A stretch of DNA of 64,000 bases, taken from contig NZ_CP029289.2 in NCBI RefSeq assembly GCF_003201835.2, positions 2,302,501 through 2,366,500 of the forward strand, read 5' to 3'. This DNA is from Acidianus brierleyi (GTDB lineage: Archaea; Thermoproteota; Thermoprotei_A; Sulfolobales; Sulfolobaceae). This document shows, in pieces, positions 39,168 through 46,888 of this stretch (position 1 is the stretch's first letter; each line of letters starts with the position of its first letter). A program made the position numbers and the translations under genes. Below the pieces are notes generated by a model, which did not search any database, was not told where the DNA came from, and worked only from the letters and a program-made list of their open reading frames with translations.

Positions 39168-39742
39168 TAATGTAGTTTACGGAAATTTCTCTTACTTAAA
39201 TATTTTCATTCTATTATGCAATGAAATAAGTTTTATCTATTCTAGATGATAGTATTTTAGGCTTTACAGTAAATAATTTTACTCCTCTTATGTTGTATTA
39301 AATTATTTTTAACGTTGCGTAATACTGCAAAGGATTTTCGTAGAAAGTCTACTCCTAATTCCAGGCTTGTCTAACTTGGGTTTAGCTAAGCCCTCAGATA
39401 CTGCTCAGCACTACTAACTTTCTCTAAACTGGGGCCTTGTGAAAAAGCGAGGGCGGGCCCAAGGCTATAATAAAGTGTTAGTAGTATGTTCTCTAAAATG
39501 AGCATTAATATAATAGTCTCTCCATAAAGAAATAATATATTGTTATTTTGTGTTTAGTGTGCAAAAAAGTAGTAAAATGTAAAATAGTTTATCTCTTAAG
39601 TTGTGAAATAAAAGATAGTTAGTTTATCTTAAAGTATAAAAAATAATGAAATAAAAGAACTGTTATAATATTCATATAAAGATAATAAATGTGCAGAAAA
39701 AGAAACCAAAAGATTTAAATATCTGTTTAACTACACATCTAA

Positions 39743-39855
39743 ATAGGGGGCAAGCCCCCGGAGGTGAGGAAATGTCTTTTTCGCCCACATTAATGAAGGG
39801 GGTTTCCCGATAGGTGACGAAGGACACAGGGCTGATCAGGGTGCCCCCCATTATA
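39743..39855 (+). ncRNA. Candidate structured small RNA, about 110 nt, with its own promoter
   Basis: A TATA-like GATTTAAAT (39,712-39,720) lies 25-26 bp before a sudden G+C-rich block in an otherwise A+T-rich island. The block opens with GGGGG-CAAG-CCCCC, a tight hairpin. Its first 11 nt (AATAGGGGGCA) can instead pair with its last 11 (TGCCCCCCATT) with one mismatch, so two exclusive folds are possible. A T-rich end follows. No ORF accounts for the composition. The promoter shares ATCTGTTTA and ACATCTAAA with that of the nearby ribbon-helix-helix gene. A copy-control or other regulatory RNA of an integrated plasmid is one reading. Confidence 0.5.
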
Positions 39856-39870
39856 TTTTATCCTTCTTCC

Positions 39871-40050
39871 TCATTTATACTTTTCCATGTCAATATTGTA
39901 CTTCTTAGCGTATTCTTTTAGGCCTAAGTCTAATACCTCGTCGGCAACGTCTGAGTATCTTTTCCCTATGTCTACAGCTATCTTCTTTATTATCCTAGCG
40001 TATTGAGGGCTTACCCACAGTTGTTCCTTATTTGTTGGGTGAGACACCAT
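39871..40050 (-). CDS. Small ribbon-helix-helix-like DNA-binding protein
   Basis: I chose the ATG at 40,050; a GTG at 40,059 is nearer the predicted transcription start. The 59 residues form a short strand (EQLWVSP) and two helices (QYARIIKKIAVDIG and SDVADEVLDLGLKEYAKKY), the pattern of CopG/Arc-type repressors found in crenarchaeal plasmids and viruses. A perfect palindrome sits between its TATA box and start, suggesting autoregulation. Confidence 0.55.
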   Translation of the reverse strand: MVSHPTNKEQLWVSPQYARIIKKIAVDIGKRYSDVADEVLDLGLKEYAKKYNIDMEKYK

Positions 40051-40066
40051 TTCCCTCACTAAGTAA

Positions 40067-40082
40067 ACATCTGTTTAGATGT
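40067..40082. promoter_or_regulatory. Palindromic operator in the ribbon-helix-helix gene promoter
   Basis: ACATCT-GTTT-AGATGT is a perfect inverted repeat lying between a minus-strand TATA (TTTTTAAA, 40,083-40,090) and the start codon. The same half-sites, ATCTGTTTA and ACATCTAAA, occur just downstream of the TATA box of the candidate RNA at 39,721-39,743. Confidence 0.6.
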
Positions 40083-40141
40083 TTAAAAACTTTACTGTTG
40101 AGATAAAGAGATTGTATAAACTCCCCAGTTTACTGCAAAAA

Positions 40142-40372
40142 TTAGGATTGTTTATTTGCGTGAAGTTTTATAACTATCACTGTACCCTGGAGTTTACTTC
40201 TCTCAATGAAAGCATTAACTACTTTCTCTTCTTCATCATTTCTTACAACTACAACAAAAACGTGATCATTATTGTACAACTCCTTCTCGTTTTGTAAGAA
40301 GAATGCTAACCTATCTAGTTCCCTATCTATTAGGACTACTTTTTCTCCATTTACAAGTATCTTATCCATCAT
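40142..40372 (-). CDS. Hypothetical small protein of the plasmid/virus-like island
   Basis: The 76-residue frame starts MMDKILVNGEKVVLID; the second Met may be the real start. It is an alternating alpha/beta sequence (VFVVVVRND, VIVIKLHA) rich in charged residues. I recognise no family. Size, strand and position among other small genes suggest an extrachromosomal origin. Confidence 0.45.
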   Translation of the reverse strand: MMDKILVNGEKVVLIDRELDRLAFFLQNEKELYNNDHVFVVVVRNDEEEKVVNAFIERSKLQGTVIVIKLHANKQS

Positions 40373-40405
40373 ATTATAATAGAGGAGCTATAAAATAAAG
40401 TGACC

Positions 40406-40713
40406 TCACTGAAAAATATTCCTCTTTTTCCAATAAGCCTTAATCCTTATTTTTATTATTCTCTTTTTTACACCTAATACCGCCTCAACTAGGTCGTCAG
40501 TTTTAGGTATTTCCATGATTATACTAGCGTCTATCTTTACAACGTAATCTCTTCCTTCCTCATAATACATTAAATACTCACAGATCTCCCTATTTAGGTC
40601 GTCACTTTGATAATCCCTAACTCTATACTATTATACATAATATATTCGTATAATCTTGTCGCAGTTTCCTCATCATCAACATCTGCGGTAAATTCTTCAT
40701 GATTCTTTATCAT
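40406..40713 (-). pseudogene. Frameshifted small gene of the island
   Basis: The frame from the ATG at 40,713 reads MIKNHEEFTADVDDEETATR and stops near 40,604. The next frame continues with RDYQSDDLNREICEYLMYYE and later MEIPKTDDLVEAVLGVKKRI, ending at 40,406. Both halves have coding-like composition, and joining them needs a single shift near 40,620. Function unknown. They could also be two overlapping small genes. Confidence 0.4.
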
Positions 40714-40792
40714 TAAAACTACTTCAAAAATAGTAAACGTCCTTTTCGTTTATCGGAGATCCTCTGTATTCCATCTAAATCACAAATAAATA

Positions 40793-40828
40793 TAAGAGAG
40801 AAAGCAGCATTTAAATATTTCTCTCTTA
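40793..40828. repeat. Perfect 11-bp inverted repeat between divergent genes
   Basis: TAAGAGAGAAA (40,793-40,803) and TTTCTCTCTTA (40,818-40,828) flank a 14-bp centre. It lies between the frameshifted minus-strand gene and the plus-strand gene at 40,906, whose TATA-like GATTTATAAAG is at about 40,867-40,877. An operator is plausible. Confidence 0.5.
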
Positions 40829-40905
40829 GATTCTTCTATGATTTAGATAAGAATCTCTCTTAAAATAAAGAAAGATTTATAAAGTAAAATGGAGAATGTT
40901 TATTC

Positions 40906-41226
40906 ATGATAATTAAAGAGGAGTTAAAGGTCAGGGTAAAGTATAATGTAAAGGTTAACAGTAAAGGAGAGAAAATTAAGTATCCTTATTATATAGTTAC
41001 TTTTCCTATAGAGTATTCTAACATACTTAAGGAGAGAAAAATATTAAAAAACGTCACAATAATTACCGATGAAGAGAAAATAGAGTTAAGTAATGTGAAG
41101 ATATTTTCCTTGGAATATTACAAAAAAGGAGAAGAAAAGATTCCATACTTTAGTATTTCTATTCCTAAAGAGATAGGGGAAAAGCTTGTAGGCAAGAAAG
41201 TTTTAGTAATAGCTGAGATTGAATAA
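40906..41226 (+). CDS. Hypothetical small beta-rich protein of the island
   Basis: The 106-residue protein is Lys/Glu/Ile-rich with many predicted strands (YPYYIVTFPIEYS, VTIITDEEKIEL, PYFSISIPKEIG). Its last part resembles a swapped-hairpin or AbrB-like domain only vaguely. The TATA box sits 26-30 bp before the ATG, giving a short or absent leader. No function can be assigned. Confidence 0.5.
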   Translation: MIIKEELKVRVKYNVKVNSKGEKIKYPYYIVTFPIEYSNILKERKILKNVTIITDEEKIELSNVKIFSLEYYKKGEEKIPYFSISIPKEIGEKLVGKKVLVIAEIE

Positions 41227-41822
41227 ACTTCTCAGTTTAATGAGAAAAATTCAACTAGTAGTAAATACTACTAAGAGGCTAAGAAGGAAAAAGAGCAAGT
41301 GAGTGAAAAGCTTAGGCCCACGGTGCTTTTCTGCTTTTATCATGTAGAAAGCCCCTTCCTTTCTCTTCATAAAACTTTTCCTAAGTTAAAAGGTATGTAG
41401 TGTATTGTTTTTGATTTTCAATTCCTTTTGGGATGAAACAAACAAGGTATAAAATGACCTCAATTTACGCCTTAATAATGCTAATCTTGCTTTCCTCCTT
41501 TCAATTCCTTATTGGGAGATATCCTTGATGTGATATGTGTTTCGTACTAATAATAGAAATAATTTTGTTCAATATCACTGTAAAATTATTGATAAAGGTA
41601 AAAGTTAAGGTTAGGATCAGGATAGTCCACAAGAGGAAGAAACAGTGACGTTAGGTTAAAATGATAAAAAAGTAAGTAGCAATTTCTTATTAATAATGAA
41701 TAGTAGCATTAACTGGAAAAACGTATGCATCAAGACTAGGTAACCACAAGTATTATTGCATATGTAGAGAAAGTAGATCACTCTAATTTATGCACTATAT
41801 CCTTAACTTATGATTAATATAC
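41227..41822. other. Intergenic region of the island with CRISPR-like remnants
   Basis: No coding sequence is supported. A moderately G+C-rich patch (about 41,310-41,335, with CCCACGG) has no clear fold. The only recognisable items are the two CRISPR-repeat-like sequences at 41,415 and 41,498. Confidence 0.5.
41415..41520 (-). CRISPR. Vestigial CRISPR unit: two degenerate repeats on the minus strand
   Basis: 41,415-41,439 matches the reverse complement of the array repeat at about 23 of 25 positions (TTTTCAATTCC, then GGATGAAAC). 41,498-41,517 matches its conserved part (CTTTCAATTCC, TTGGGA). The interval between them is 58 nt, longer than spacers in the main array. It lies in a block of small plasmid/virus-like genes, away from any leader. 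Confidence 0.55.
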
Positions 41823-42074
41823 CTACTGACTTTCGAATATTGTATGTACAAACTCGTTTAATGTGCTTCTATATTTTTCATAAATTTTAGGAAATATTCT
41901 ATACACCTTAATATTTTCATTATAAGTAATTTTATTCTCTCTAATCAATTTATCTATTTCACTTTTGTTTAATATATAATATTCTGATGTCATAGGATTA
42001 GTAATTCGCAAAATTATAAAATAATCAAAACCATCTAGTTCATGTAAGATTGCAGTTTTATTATCTAATACCAT
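41823..42074 (-). CDS. Hypothetical protein, 83 residues
   Basis: The frame runs MVLDNKTAILHELDGFDYFI onward and looks coded: it has mixed hydrophobic and charged residues, with strands followed by a helical C terminus (IYEKYRSTLNEFVHTIFES). I recognise no family. It is isolated within the island. Confidence 0.4.
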   Translation of the reverse strand: MVLDNKTAILHELDGFDYFIILRITNPMTSEYYILNKSEIDKLIRENKITYNENIKVYRIFPKIYEKYRSTLNEFVHTIFESQ

Positions 42075-42468
42075 TCCTTGAATAACTACTTTTACTTATT
42101 ACCAGCTTTTGTATTATTATAATATAAGCTATAATACATAGAATAATATAATTTAAAAATAATAAAGTTCTACTCCTTAGAGCTATAATCTTTTTCTTAT
42201 CCTACGTAAAATAGAGCCTGCGATGAAAGACGACTAGTGAAATAGAATGGCCAATAGTGCTAACTTAAAGTACGCTGACTGCAACAGTAATATTTACCAT
42301 TTTTCCCATAAATGGACTAATACTTCAAGTAAGTTTTTGTCTCATTATTTCCATTTATACTGTCAAAATGAATAAGAACTTTATGAGACTATTAATATAC
42401 ACTATTTCTAAAAGCTACTAAGTTATAATTCATTTTAGTTTGTGCAACCCATGATGACTTTCTTTCCC
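42075..42468. other. Intergenic, nothing recognised
   Basis: This A+T-rich stretch lies between the 83-residue hypothetical gene and the 3' end of the phosphoesterase fusion gene. I found no ORF with coding character and no repeat. Confidence 0.45.
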
Positions 42469-43629
42469 TTAAATAATTTTAGGTGGTAAATATAAATAGT
42501 CACTCTTAGTTTCTATTAGATTTAGTATCCATTTCAGGTTTACAGGGTAAAATTTTGTTACGTCAACGCCAACATTAATTGTCTTTATTTTAGAGTTAAT
42601 GAATGGGTACTTTCTCAGTCTGTTATTATGCACATGACCATGGATTAGCCACGCATTATAAGAATTCAAATTAGTTGGATAGTGTGAGAGTATGAATTTA
42701 TAATTGTTTAGTTGTAGTTCTAATTGCTTTACTCCTATCGCTGGAGGATCATGATTACCTTGTATAAAGATCTTTTTCCCATTTAGGAAATTAACGTAAT
42801 TTTTAAAATCTCTTCTAGCAAAATCCCCTACTATATAAACTATATCGTCATTAGATATCATCTCATTCCACTTATTTTTTATGTGTTCGTTCATTGTAGT
42901 AACGTCTACGAAAGGCCTTGCAGAATATTTAATTATATTTTTATGTCCAAAGTGTGTGTCAGCTATGAACCATATTTTATCTAAACTTTTAGGATTTACT
43001 TCTATTTTTAGGTACTTTTCCCTATATTTCTCATATGTTTTCTCTAGTTCAACTAATGATAAGGCCTCTGCTCTATTGAGAATTTTCTTATTTAATATAT
43101 CGTACTCATAGACTATTTTACCCGTATTTACGAGTGTTATCCTTAATACCTTAGCTTCATACAAAAAACGAGATAAAATTTGGAGCATTTCTTTATTGTT
43201 TGAAATATTTTTTACTACTTTACATGATAAATGAAAAGAAATGCCAGCATGAAACCAGAAGTTCTCGTTATAGAATTTAGCGTCAGACCTTTCTTTTATA
43301 TAATTTTTTAGGCTCTTATAAAGGTCTTCCCTAAATTGAAGAAGTTCATTATTAGGCCTTATACCTAAGGCTATCGTATATCCTTCTTTCCCATTTTTTA
43401 TCTCGTATTTATCGTAATAAAATTCTAAATTGCCATATCTATTAGATACTTCTTTAATAACTTCCATTATTTTAAGCGGAGCTACTAATGGTCGGAAATT
43501 ATATACGAGAGTAATATGAGGTACTCTATGTACTTTCAAATAACTTATAGATCTAATCTTTCGCATTATTTGTTTTAATTTATATTTCTCTAGAATTGGT
43601 CTTATTTCTATGATATAGCTATTTCTCAT
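42469..43629 (-). CDS. 2H (LigT-like) phosphoesterase fused to calcineurin-like metallophosphoesterase
   Basis: The 386-residue protein has two catalytic halves. Residues 1-180 resemble 2H/LigT-type proteins, with a first HxT motif in PHITLVYN (H38, T40) and a second His pair in FHAGISFHLS (H127, H133-x-S135). LigT enzymes act on 2',5'- or 2',3'-cyclic phosphate RNA ends or on small nucleotides. Residues about 215-375 are a metallophosphoesterase with all motifs: ADTHFGH, VGDFARRD, QGNHDPP, SHYP and HGHVHNN. I infer processing of RNA ends or nucleotides. It stands alone at the edge of the island, so acquisition with a mobile element is possible. Confidence 0.75.
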   Translation of the reverse strand: MRNSYIIEIRPILEKYKLKQIMRKIRSISYLKVHRVPHITLVYNFRPLVAPLKIMEVIKEVSNRYGNLEFYYDKYEIKNGKEGYTIALGIRPNNELLQFREDLYKSLKNYIKERSDAKFYNENFWFHAGISFHLSCKVVKNISNNKEMLQILSRFLYEAKVLRITLVNTGKIVYEYDILNKKILNRAEALSLVELEKTYEKYREKYLKIEVNPKSLDKIWFIADTHFGHKNIIKYSARPFVDVTTMNEHIKNKWNEMISNDDIVYIVGDFARRDFKNYVNFLNGKKIFIQGNHDPPAIGVKQLELQLNNYKFILSHYPTNLNSYNAWLIHGHVHNNRLRKYPFINSKIKTINVGVDVTKFYPVNLKWILNLIETKSDYLYLPPKII

Positions 43630-43743
43630 TATATTTTTATATTTCTCCTATTATTAAAAATAATATACCTCTCGGTAAACTGGGAAGTTTACTTCGTCAG
43701 TCCTAATATCTTTTTATAGTATTATACCTTAAAGTAGTTTTAC

Positions 43744-43842
43744 ATGGCATTTATAGTAGAAACGACATCTATAGCTATCAGCGTTATAGCATTAATGGTT
43801 AGCATATATAGTGCATATATTAATTATAGACATTATCGGTAG
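43744..43842 (+). CDS. Small single-helix membrane protein, 32 residues
   Basis: ATG at 43,744 opens a frame with ISVIALMVSIYSAYI, one clear transmembrane helix, ending YRHYR. A TATA-like TTTTTATAG (about 43,711-43,719) lies 25-30 bp upstream, fitting a leaderless start. Its stop codon lies at the junction with the MITE at 43,838, so the original C terminus may have been replaced. No family is known to me. Confidence 0.45.
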   Translation: MAFIVETTSIAISVIALMVSIYSAYINYRHYR

Positions 43843-43941
43843 TACTTTCAGAAAGTTTATAGCTTTTATCTTAAGGATTTTCATTTAAATCCTAGTCTAA
43901 GAACTTTTCGAAAATACTACGGTTAGGGCGTAGTAGTTCAC
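43838..43941 (+). mobile_element. 104-bp IS200/IS605-type MITE
   Basis: It follows TTATC (43,833-43,837) and ends in a 7-bp stem TACTACG/CGTAGTA and GTTCAC at 43,941. The arms AGTACTTTCAGAAAGTT and AACTTTTCGAAAATACT are imperfect inverted repeats. Its flank and right end agree with the other TAGTTCAC elements although its body is unrelated. It lies just upstream of the mtnA promoter. Confidence 0.65.
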
Positions 43942-43979
43942 AGATAAAAGATTTATACTTATCATGAGTTACTACTTTG

Positions 43980-45071
43980 ATGAAGGTCTCTGTAAAAGAA
44001 TTAAAAGAGATTTTTAAACCTAAGGTTACTCCAATAATTTGGGACGATAAAAACAACGTTCTGACTCTCTTGGATCAATCGGCTTTGCCTTTTGAAACTA
44101 CTTACGTAAATTTGAAGACTCCTGAAGAGGTTTCTTCCGCAATAAAATCGATGAAAGTAAGGGGAGCTCCTGCAATAGGAATAACAGCGGCTTACGGTAT
44201 GGTTTTGTCAATTATTTCTTCACAGAATTTTGAGGAAGCTCTTTCTTCTTTGTCCAAGGCTAAGACCATCCTTGATAAGGCTAGGCCTACTGCGGTTAAT
44301 TTAAGTTGGGCAACTTCTTACATGCTCTCAAAAGCTAAGGATTTAGTAGATAATGGAGAGGCAAGAAATGTAGGGGAATTAATTTCTTTGATGAAGGAGG
44401 AAGCTAAGAAGATTTTTGACGCTGAATTAGAGGCTGAACTTCAGATGGGTATTTACGGATTGGAAAAGATTAACGATGGAGATACTGTGCTTACCCAATG
44501 TAATGCTGGTGGTTTGGCTACTGGAACTGGTGTTGGTACTGCTTTGGCTCCCGTTAAGGTAGCCAATGCTTTAGGAATAAAAGTCTCCGTCATTGCTCCA
44601 GAAACTAGGCCGTGGCTTCAAGGTAGTAGGTTAACGGTTTATGAACTAATGACTGAAGGTATTCCAGTTACTTTGATTGCTGATACAGCAGTAGGTCTCG
44701 TAATGTATAAGAATATGGTAAATAGTATTATGGTTGGTGCTGATAGGATACTTTCGGACGGTCACGTTTACAATAAAATAGGTACTTTTAAGGAGGCAGT
44801 AATAGGTCACGAACTAGGAATTCCTTTTTACGCTTTAGCTCCAGTGACAACTTTTGACATGAAGAGTAGGGTAGAGGACGTAGTAATAGAAGAAAGGGAT
44901 CCAGACGAAGTTAGGACAGTTAGGGGAGTCCCCATTGCACCAGAGGGCGTTAAGGTCTATAATCCAGTTTTTGACGTTACTCCTCCTAAGTACGTTACTG
45001 CAATAATTACAGAAAAAGGAATAATATATCCTCCCTACGATAAAAATGTTAGGAAAGTTATTGAGAGATGA
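43980..45071 (+). CDS. mtnA: S-methyl-5-thioribose-1-phosphate isomerase (MtnA)
   Basis: This aldose-ketose isomerase of the methionine salvage pathway is related to eIF2B alpha. Motifs are VRGAPAIGITAAYG (about 61-74), QCNAGGLATGTGVGT (the Cys-containing active-site loop, about 170), ETRPWLQGSRLT and GADRILSDGHVYNKIGT with the catalytic Asp. I start at the ATG at 43,980 because a TATA-like GATTTATAC at about 43,950-43,958 gives a leaderless start; a TTG one codon earlier is possible. Ribose-1,5-bisphosphate isomerases are relatives, but the NAGG/ETRPWLQG pattern favours MtnA. Its 3' end overlaps the convergent MBL gene by 14 bp. Confidence 0.87.
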   Translation: MKVSVKELKEIFKPKVTPIIWDDKNNVLTLLDQSALPFETTYVNLKTPEEVSSAIKSMKVRGAPAIGITAAYGMVLSIISSQNFEEALSSLSKAKTILDKARPTAVNLSWATSYMLSKAKDLVDNGEARNVGELISLMKEEAKKIFDAELEAELQMGIYGLEKINDGDTVLTQCNAGGLATGTGVGTALAPVKVANALGIKVSVIAPETRPWLQGSRLTVYELMTEGIPVTLIADTAVGLVMYKNMVNSIMVGADRILSDGHVYNKIGTFKEAVIGHELGIPFYALAPVTTFDMKSRVEDVVIEERDPDEVRTVRGVPIAPEGVKVYNPVFDVTPPKYVTAIITEKGIIYPPYDKNVRKVIER

Positions 45072-45660
45072 AACTTTTTCCGTGAGATACGTAAATGTTT
45101 TTAGGCTTTAATTCCTTAATTTTTTCTATACTTTTTTGGAGTTCGTCGTAATTTTCATAAATTGATGGCGGTTTCAATTTTCCTCCAAGAGTGTCTCCTA
45201 CTATTATTGAGTTAATTTCTGGTAGATATATAGAAATTGAATCATCTGTATGTCCGGGAGTATAAATTATTTCTATACCTTGTAGGAATTCTCCTTCTTT
45301 AATTGCTTCTCCGTTCACTCCTTTGAATGGTTTCATCAGGAAGGGCGACGCGATCTTGAAAAGTATCTTTATGGGTGAGTGGATTTGAGGTTTTCTTATT
45401 TTTCCTTCCTTTAAGTAATCAAGCCCGTTTTGATGGATGAAAAATTTCTTTTCTCCTAATTCTGAAGCTCCCCCTATATGATCCTCATGTGAATGAGTGA
45501 AAATTACGTAGGATATTTTGTTTGGATCTTTTCCTAACTCCTTTAGCCTAGATATTATCTTTTTTCCACTCCCTGGGGTTCCTGAATCTATTAGAATATC
45601 CTCTTTTCCTTCTATGAGGAAGGATTTGACTAAAGTTAGGTTTATTTCGTAAACTTTCAT
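45058..45660 (-). CDS. Metallo-beta-lactamase-fold hydrolase
   Basis: The 200-residue protein has the metal-binding THSHEDHIGG (HxHxDH, about 56-65), TPGHTDDSISI (about 132), VGDTLGG with the bridging Asp (about 152) and a final SHGKS histidine (about 191). It is a compact single-domain glyoxalase II-like hydrolase. The substrate could be a thioester, a lactone or a phosphodiester. It runs convergently into mtnA. Confidence 0.82.
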   Translation of the reverse strand: MKVYEINLTLVKSFLIEGKEDILIDSGTPGSGKKIISRLKELGKDPNKISYVIFTHSHEDHIGGASELGEKKFFIHQNGLDYLKEGKIRKPQIHSPIKILFKIASPFLMKPFKGVNGEAIKEGEFLQGIEIIYTPGHTDDSISIYLPEINSIIVGDTLGGKLKPPSIYENYDELQKSIEKIKELKPKNIYVSHGKSFISQ

Positions 45661-46030
45661 AAAATATTTTTCGTTTTTCTGGTTATAGTACTTTTCTTAA
45701 TAATGTTTACTTTAATCATGAATTATTACTATAATATTTATTATTTTTCACTAAATTTCCATTTTTTATATTTTAAAAAGAATTTGAAGTAAGATATTTA
45801 CAGGAACTTACTATCTTTACCCTGTAGGAGTATTAAAGGTAGTAGAGTCCATTCATGAATTTCTAGTTAGTTACGTTAATCCTATATTTCTTGCGTTATT
45901 AGGTATACCAATAATACCTATACTATTCTATTTGTCAAGAAAAAATAAAAGATATTACATTTTTAATTTTAATATATTAATTTTTACCTTATCTAGTTAG
46001 ATTTAAATTATTGATTATCAATTAAACGTA
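45661..46030. other. Intergenic with a possible broken small membrane ORF
   Basis: A plus-strand frame from about 45,800 to 46,000 reads VGVLKVVESIHEFLVSYVNP then a hydrophobic helix ending FYLSRKNKR, but has no ATG, GTG or TTG in a sensible place. It may be the remnant of a short membrane protein. Nothing else is seen. Confidence 0.35.
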
Positions 46031-46888
46031 ATGGCTCAAAGTCCAGATATGGAGGGTTTAAATAAGTTAAAAGATTCTTCATTGTGGTTCACCATAGTCA
46101 CATTAATTACTGCAATAGGAATTTTTTATTCTCAAGCAGCTATTTTAACTATTGTAGCTATTGTTCTTTTAATAATAAAGGCAATACCCAGTTTGAGAGA
46201 TACTTTCAATTTCTTTAAAAGTACTGGGAAGGACGTAGATAGGGGAATTCAAGGATTAAATTATATATTATGGGGTTATATAATATTATTTATAGCTGGA
46301 ATTTTTGGATTACTTTCGTTTATGTCTATATTTTCTCTAAATCTTGCAATAGTAGGATTTTTTGGAGCAATAACGGCCTTGCTCATAATTGTAGGAGTAT
46401 TAATTATATTCATTTCCTATCTCTTCATAGGTCTATCTGTTTATAATTTGGGAGTATTTTATAATAATGATTTCATGAAAATCGGTGGTATTTTAATAAT
46501 TATTCCAGGTATTAATTTTATAGGTTGGATTTTAACTTACGTAGGTAGTGACGATACTATAAGAAAGATTCAAGGAATTCAACCTTTTAATTTTCCTGCA
46601 TACCAACCAATATATCAAGTAGGAAACGGAATACTTAGATTAGATGGAACTTGTTTCTTTTCATTATATTCTCCAATTCAAGGAGTTCAAATAACTAGCG
46701 CTATATTACAAGAATTAAATTTCTCTGCAACAGATATACAACCTAATATTCTAATACAAGGCGTAAATAATATTTCTATAAAGTTCCAGATATTGGGCAG
46801 TGGAATAGTAGGTAAACTATATACAGTTGTTGTAACTCTTTCTAACGGCCAAGTAATTCCTGTAAAAGTAGCTTTAACTGGTACTTAG
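46031..46888 (+). CDS. DUF973-type membrane protein
   Basis: The 285-residue protein starts MAQSPDMEGLNKLKDSSLWF, which resembles the Sulfolobales DUF973 family. It has about five transmembrane helices in residues 18-175, followed by an extracytoplasmic beta-rich domain (GIQGLNYI motif earlier; later VQITSAILQELNFSATDIQP and VVVTLSNGQ). The role of the family is unknown to me. Its last 4 bp overlap the end of the convergent MFS gene. Confidence 0.72.
   Translation: MAQSPDMEGLNKLKDSSLWFTIVTLITAIGIFYSQAAILTIVAIVLLIIKAIPSLRDTFNFFKSTGKDVDRGIQGLNYILWGYIILFIAGIFGLLSFMSIFSLNLAIVGFFGAITALLIIVGVLIIFISYLFIGLSVYNLGVFYNNDFMKIGGILIIIPGINFIGWILTYVGSDDTIRKIQGIQPFNFPAYQPIYQVGNGILRLDGTCFFSLYSPIQGVQITSAILQELNFSATDIQPNILIQGVNNISIKFQILGSGIVGKLYTVVVTLSNGQVIPVKVALTGT

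Larger units (their letters stand above)
38700..39712. other. Long noncoding, A+T-rich stretch with mobile-element remnants
   Basis: No coding sequence is supported over 1 kb. It holds a decayed inverted-repeat element (38,896-38,987), a fragment of the IS110-family end (39,141-39,167) and a G+C-rich patch at about 39,362-39,466. In that patch GCCTTG (39,435-39,440) can pair with CAAGGC (39,460-39,465), a possible hairpin of unknown meaning. Confidence 0.5.

Noticed and set aside
39743..39855. Hammerhead ribozyme, because of CTGATCAG
   Set aside because: The core needs CUGAUGA and a matching GAAA; the base at a key position differs and the stems do not fit.
45800..46000. Small membrane-protein-like frame
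   Set aside because: No usable start codon; kept only as a note in the intergenic entry.
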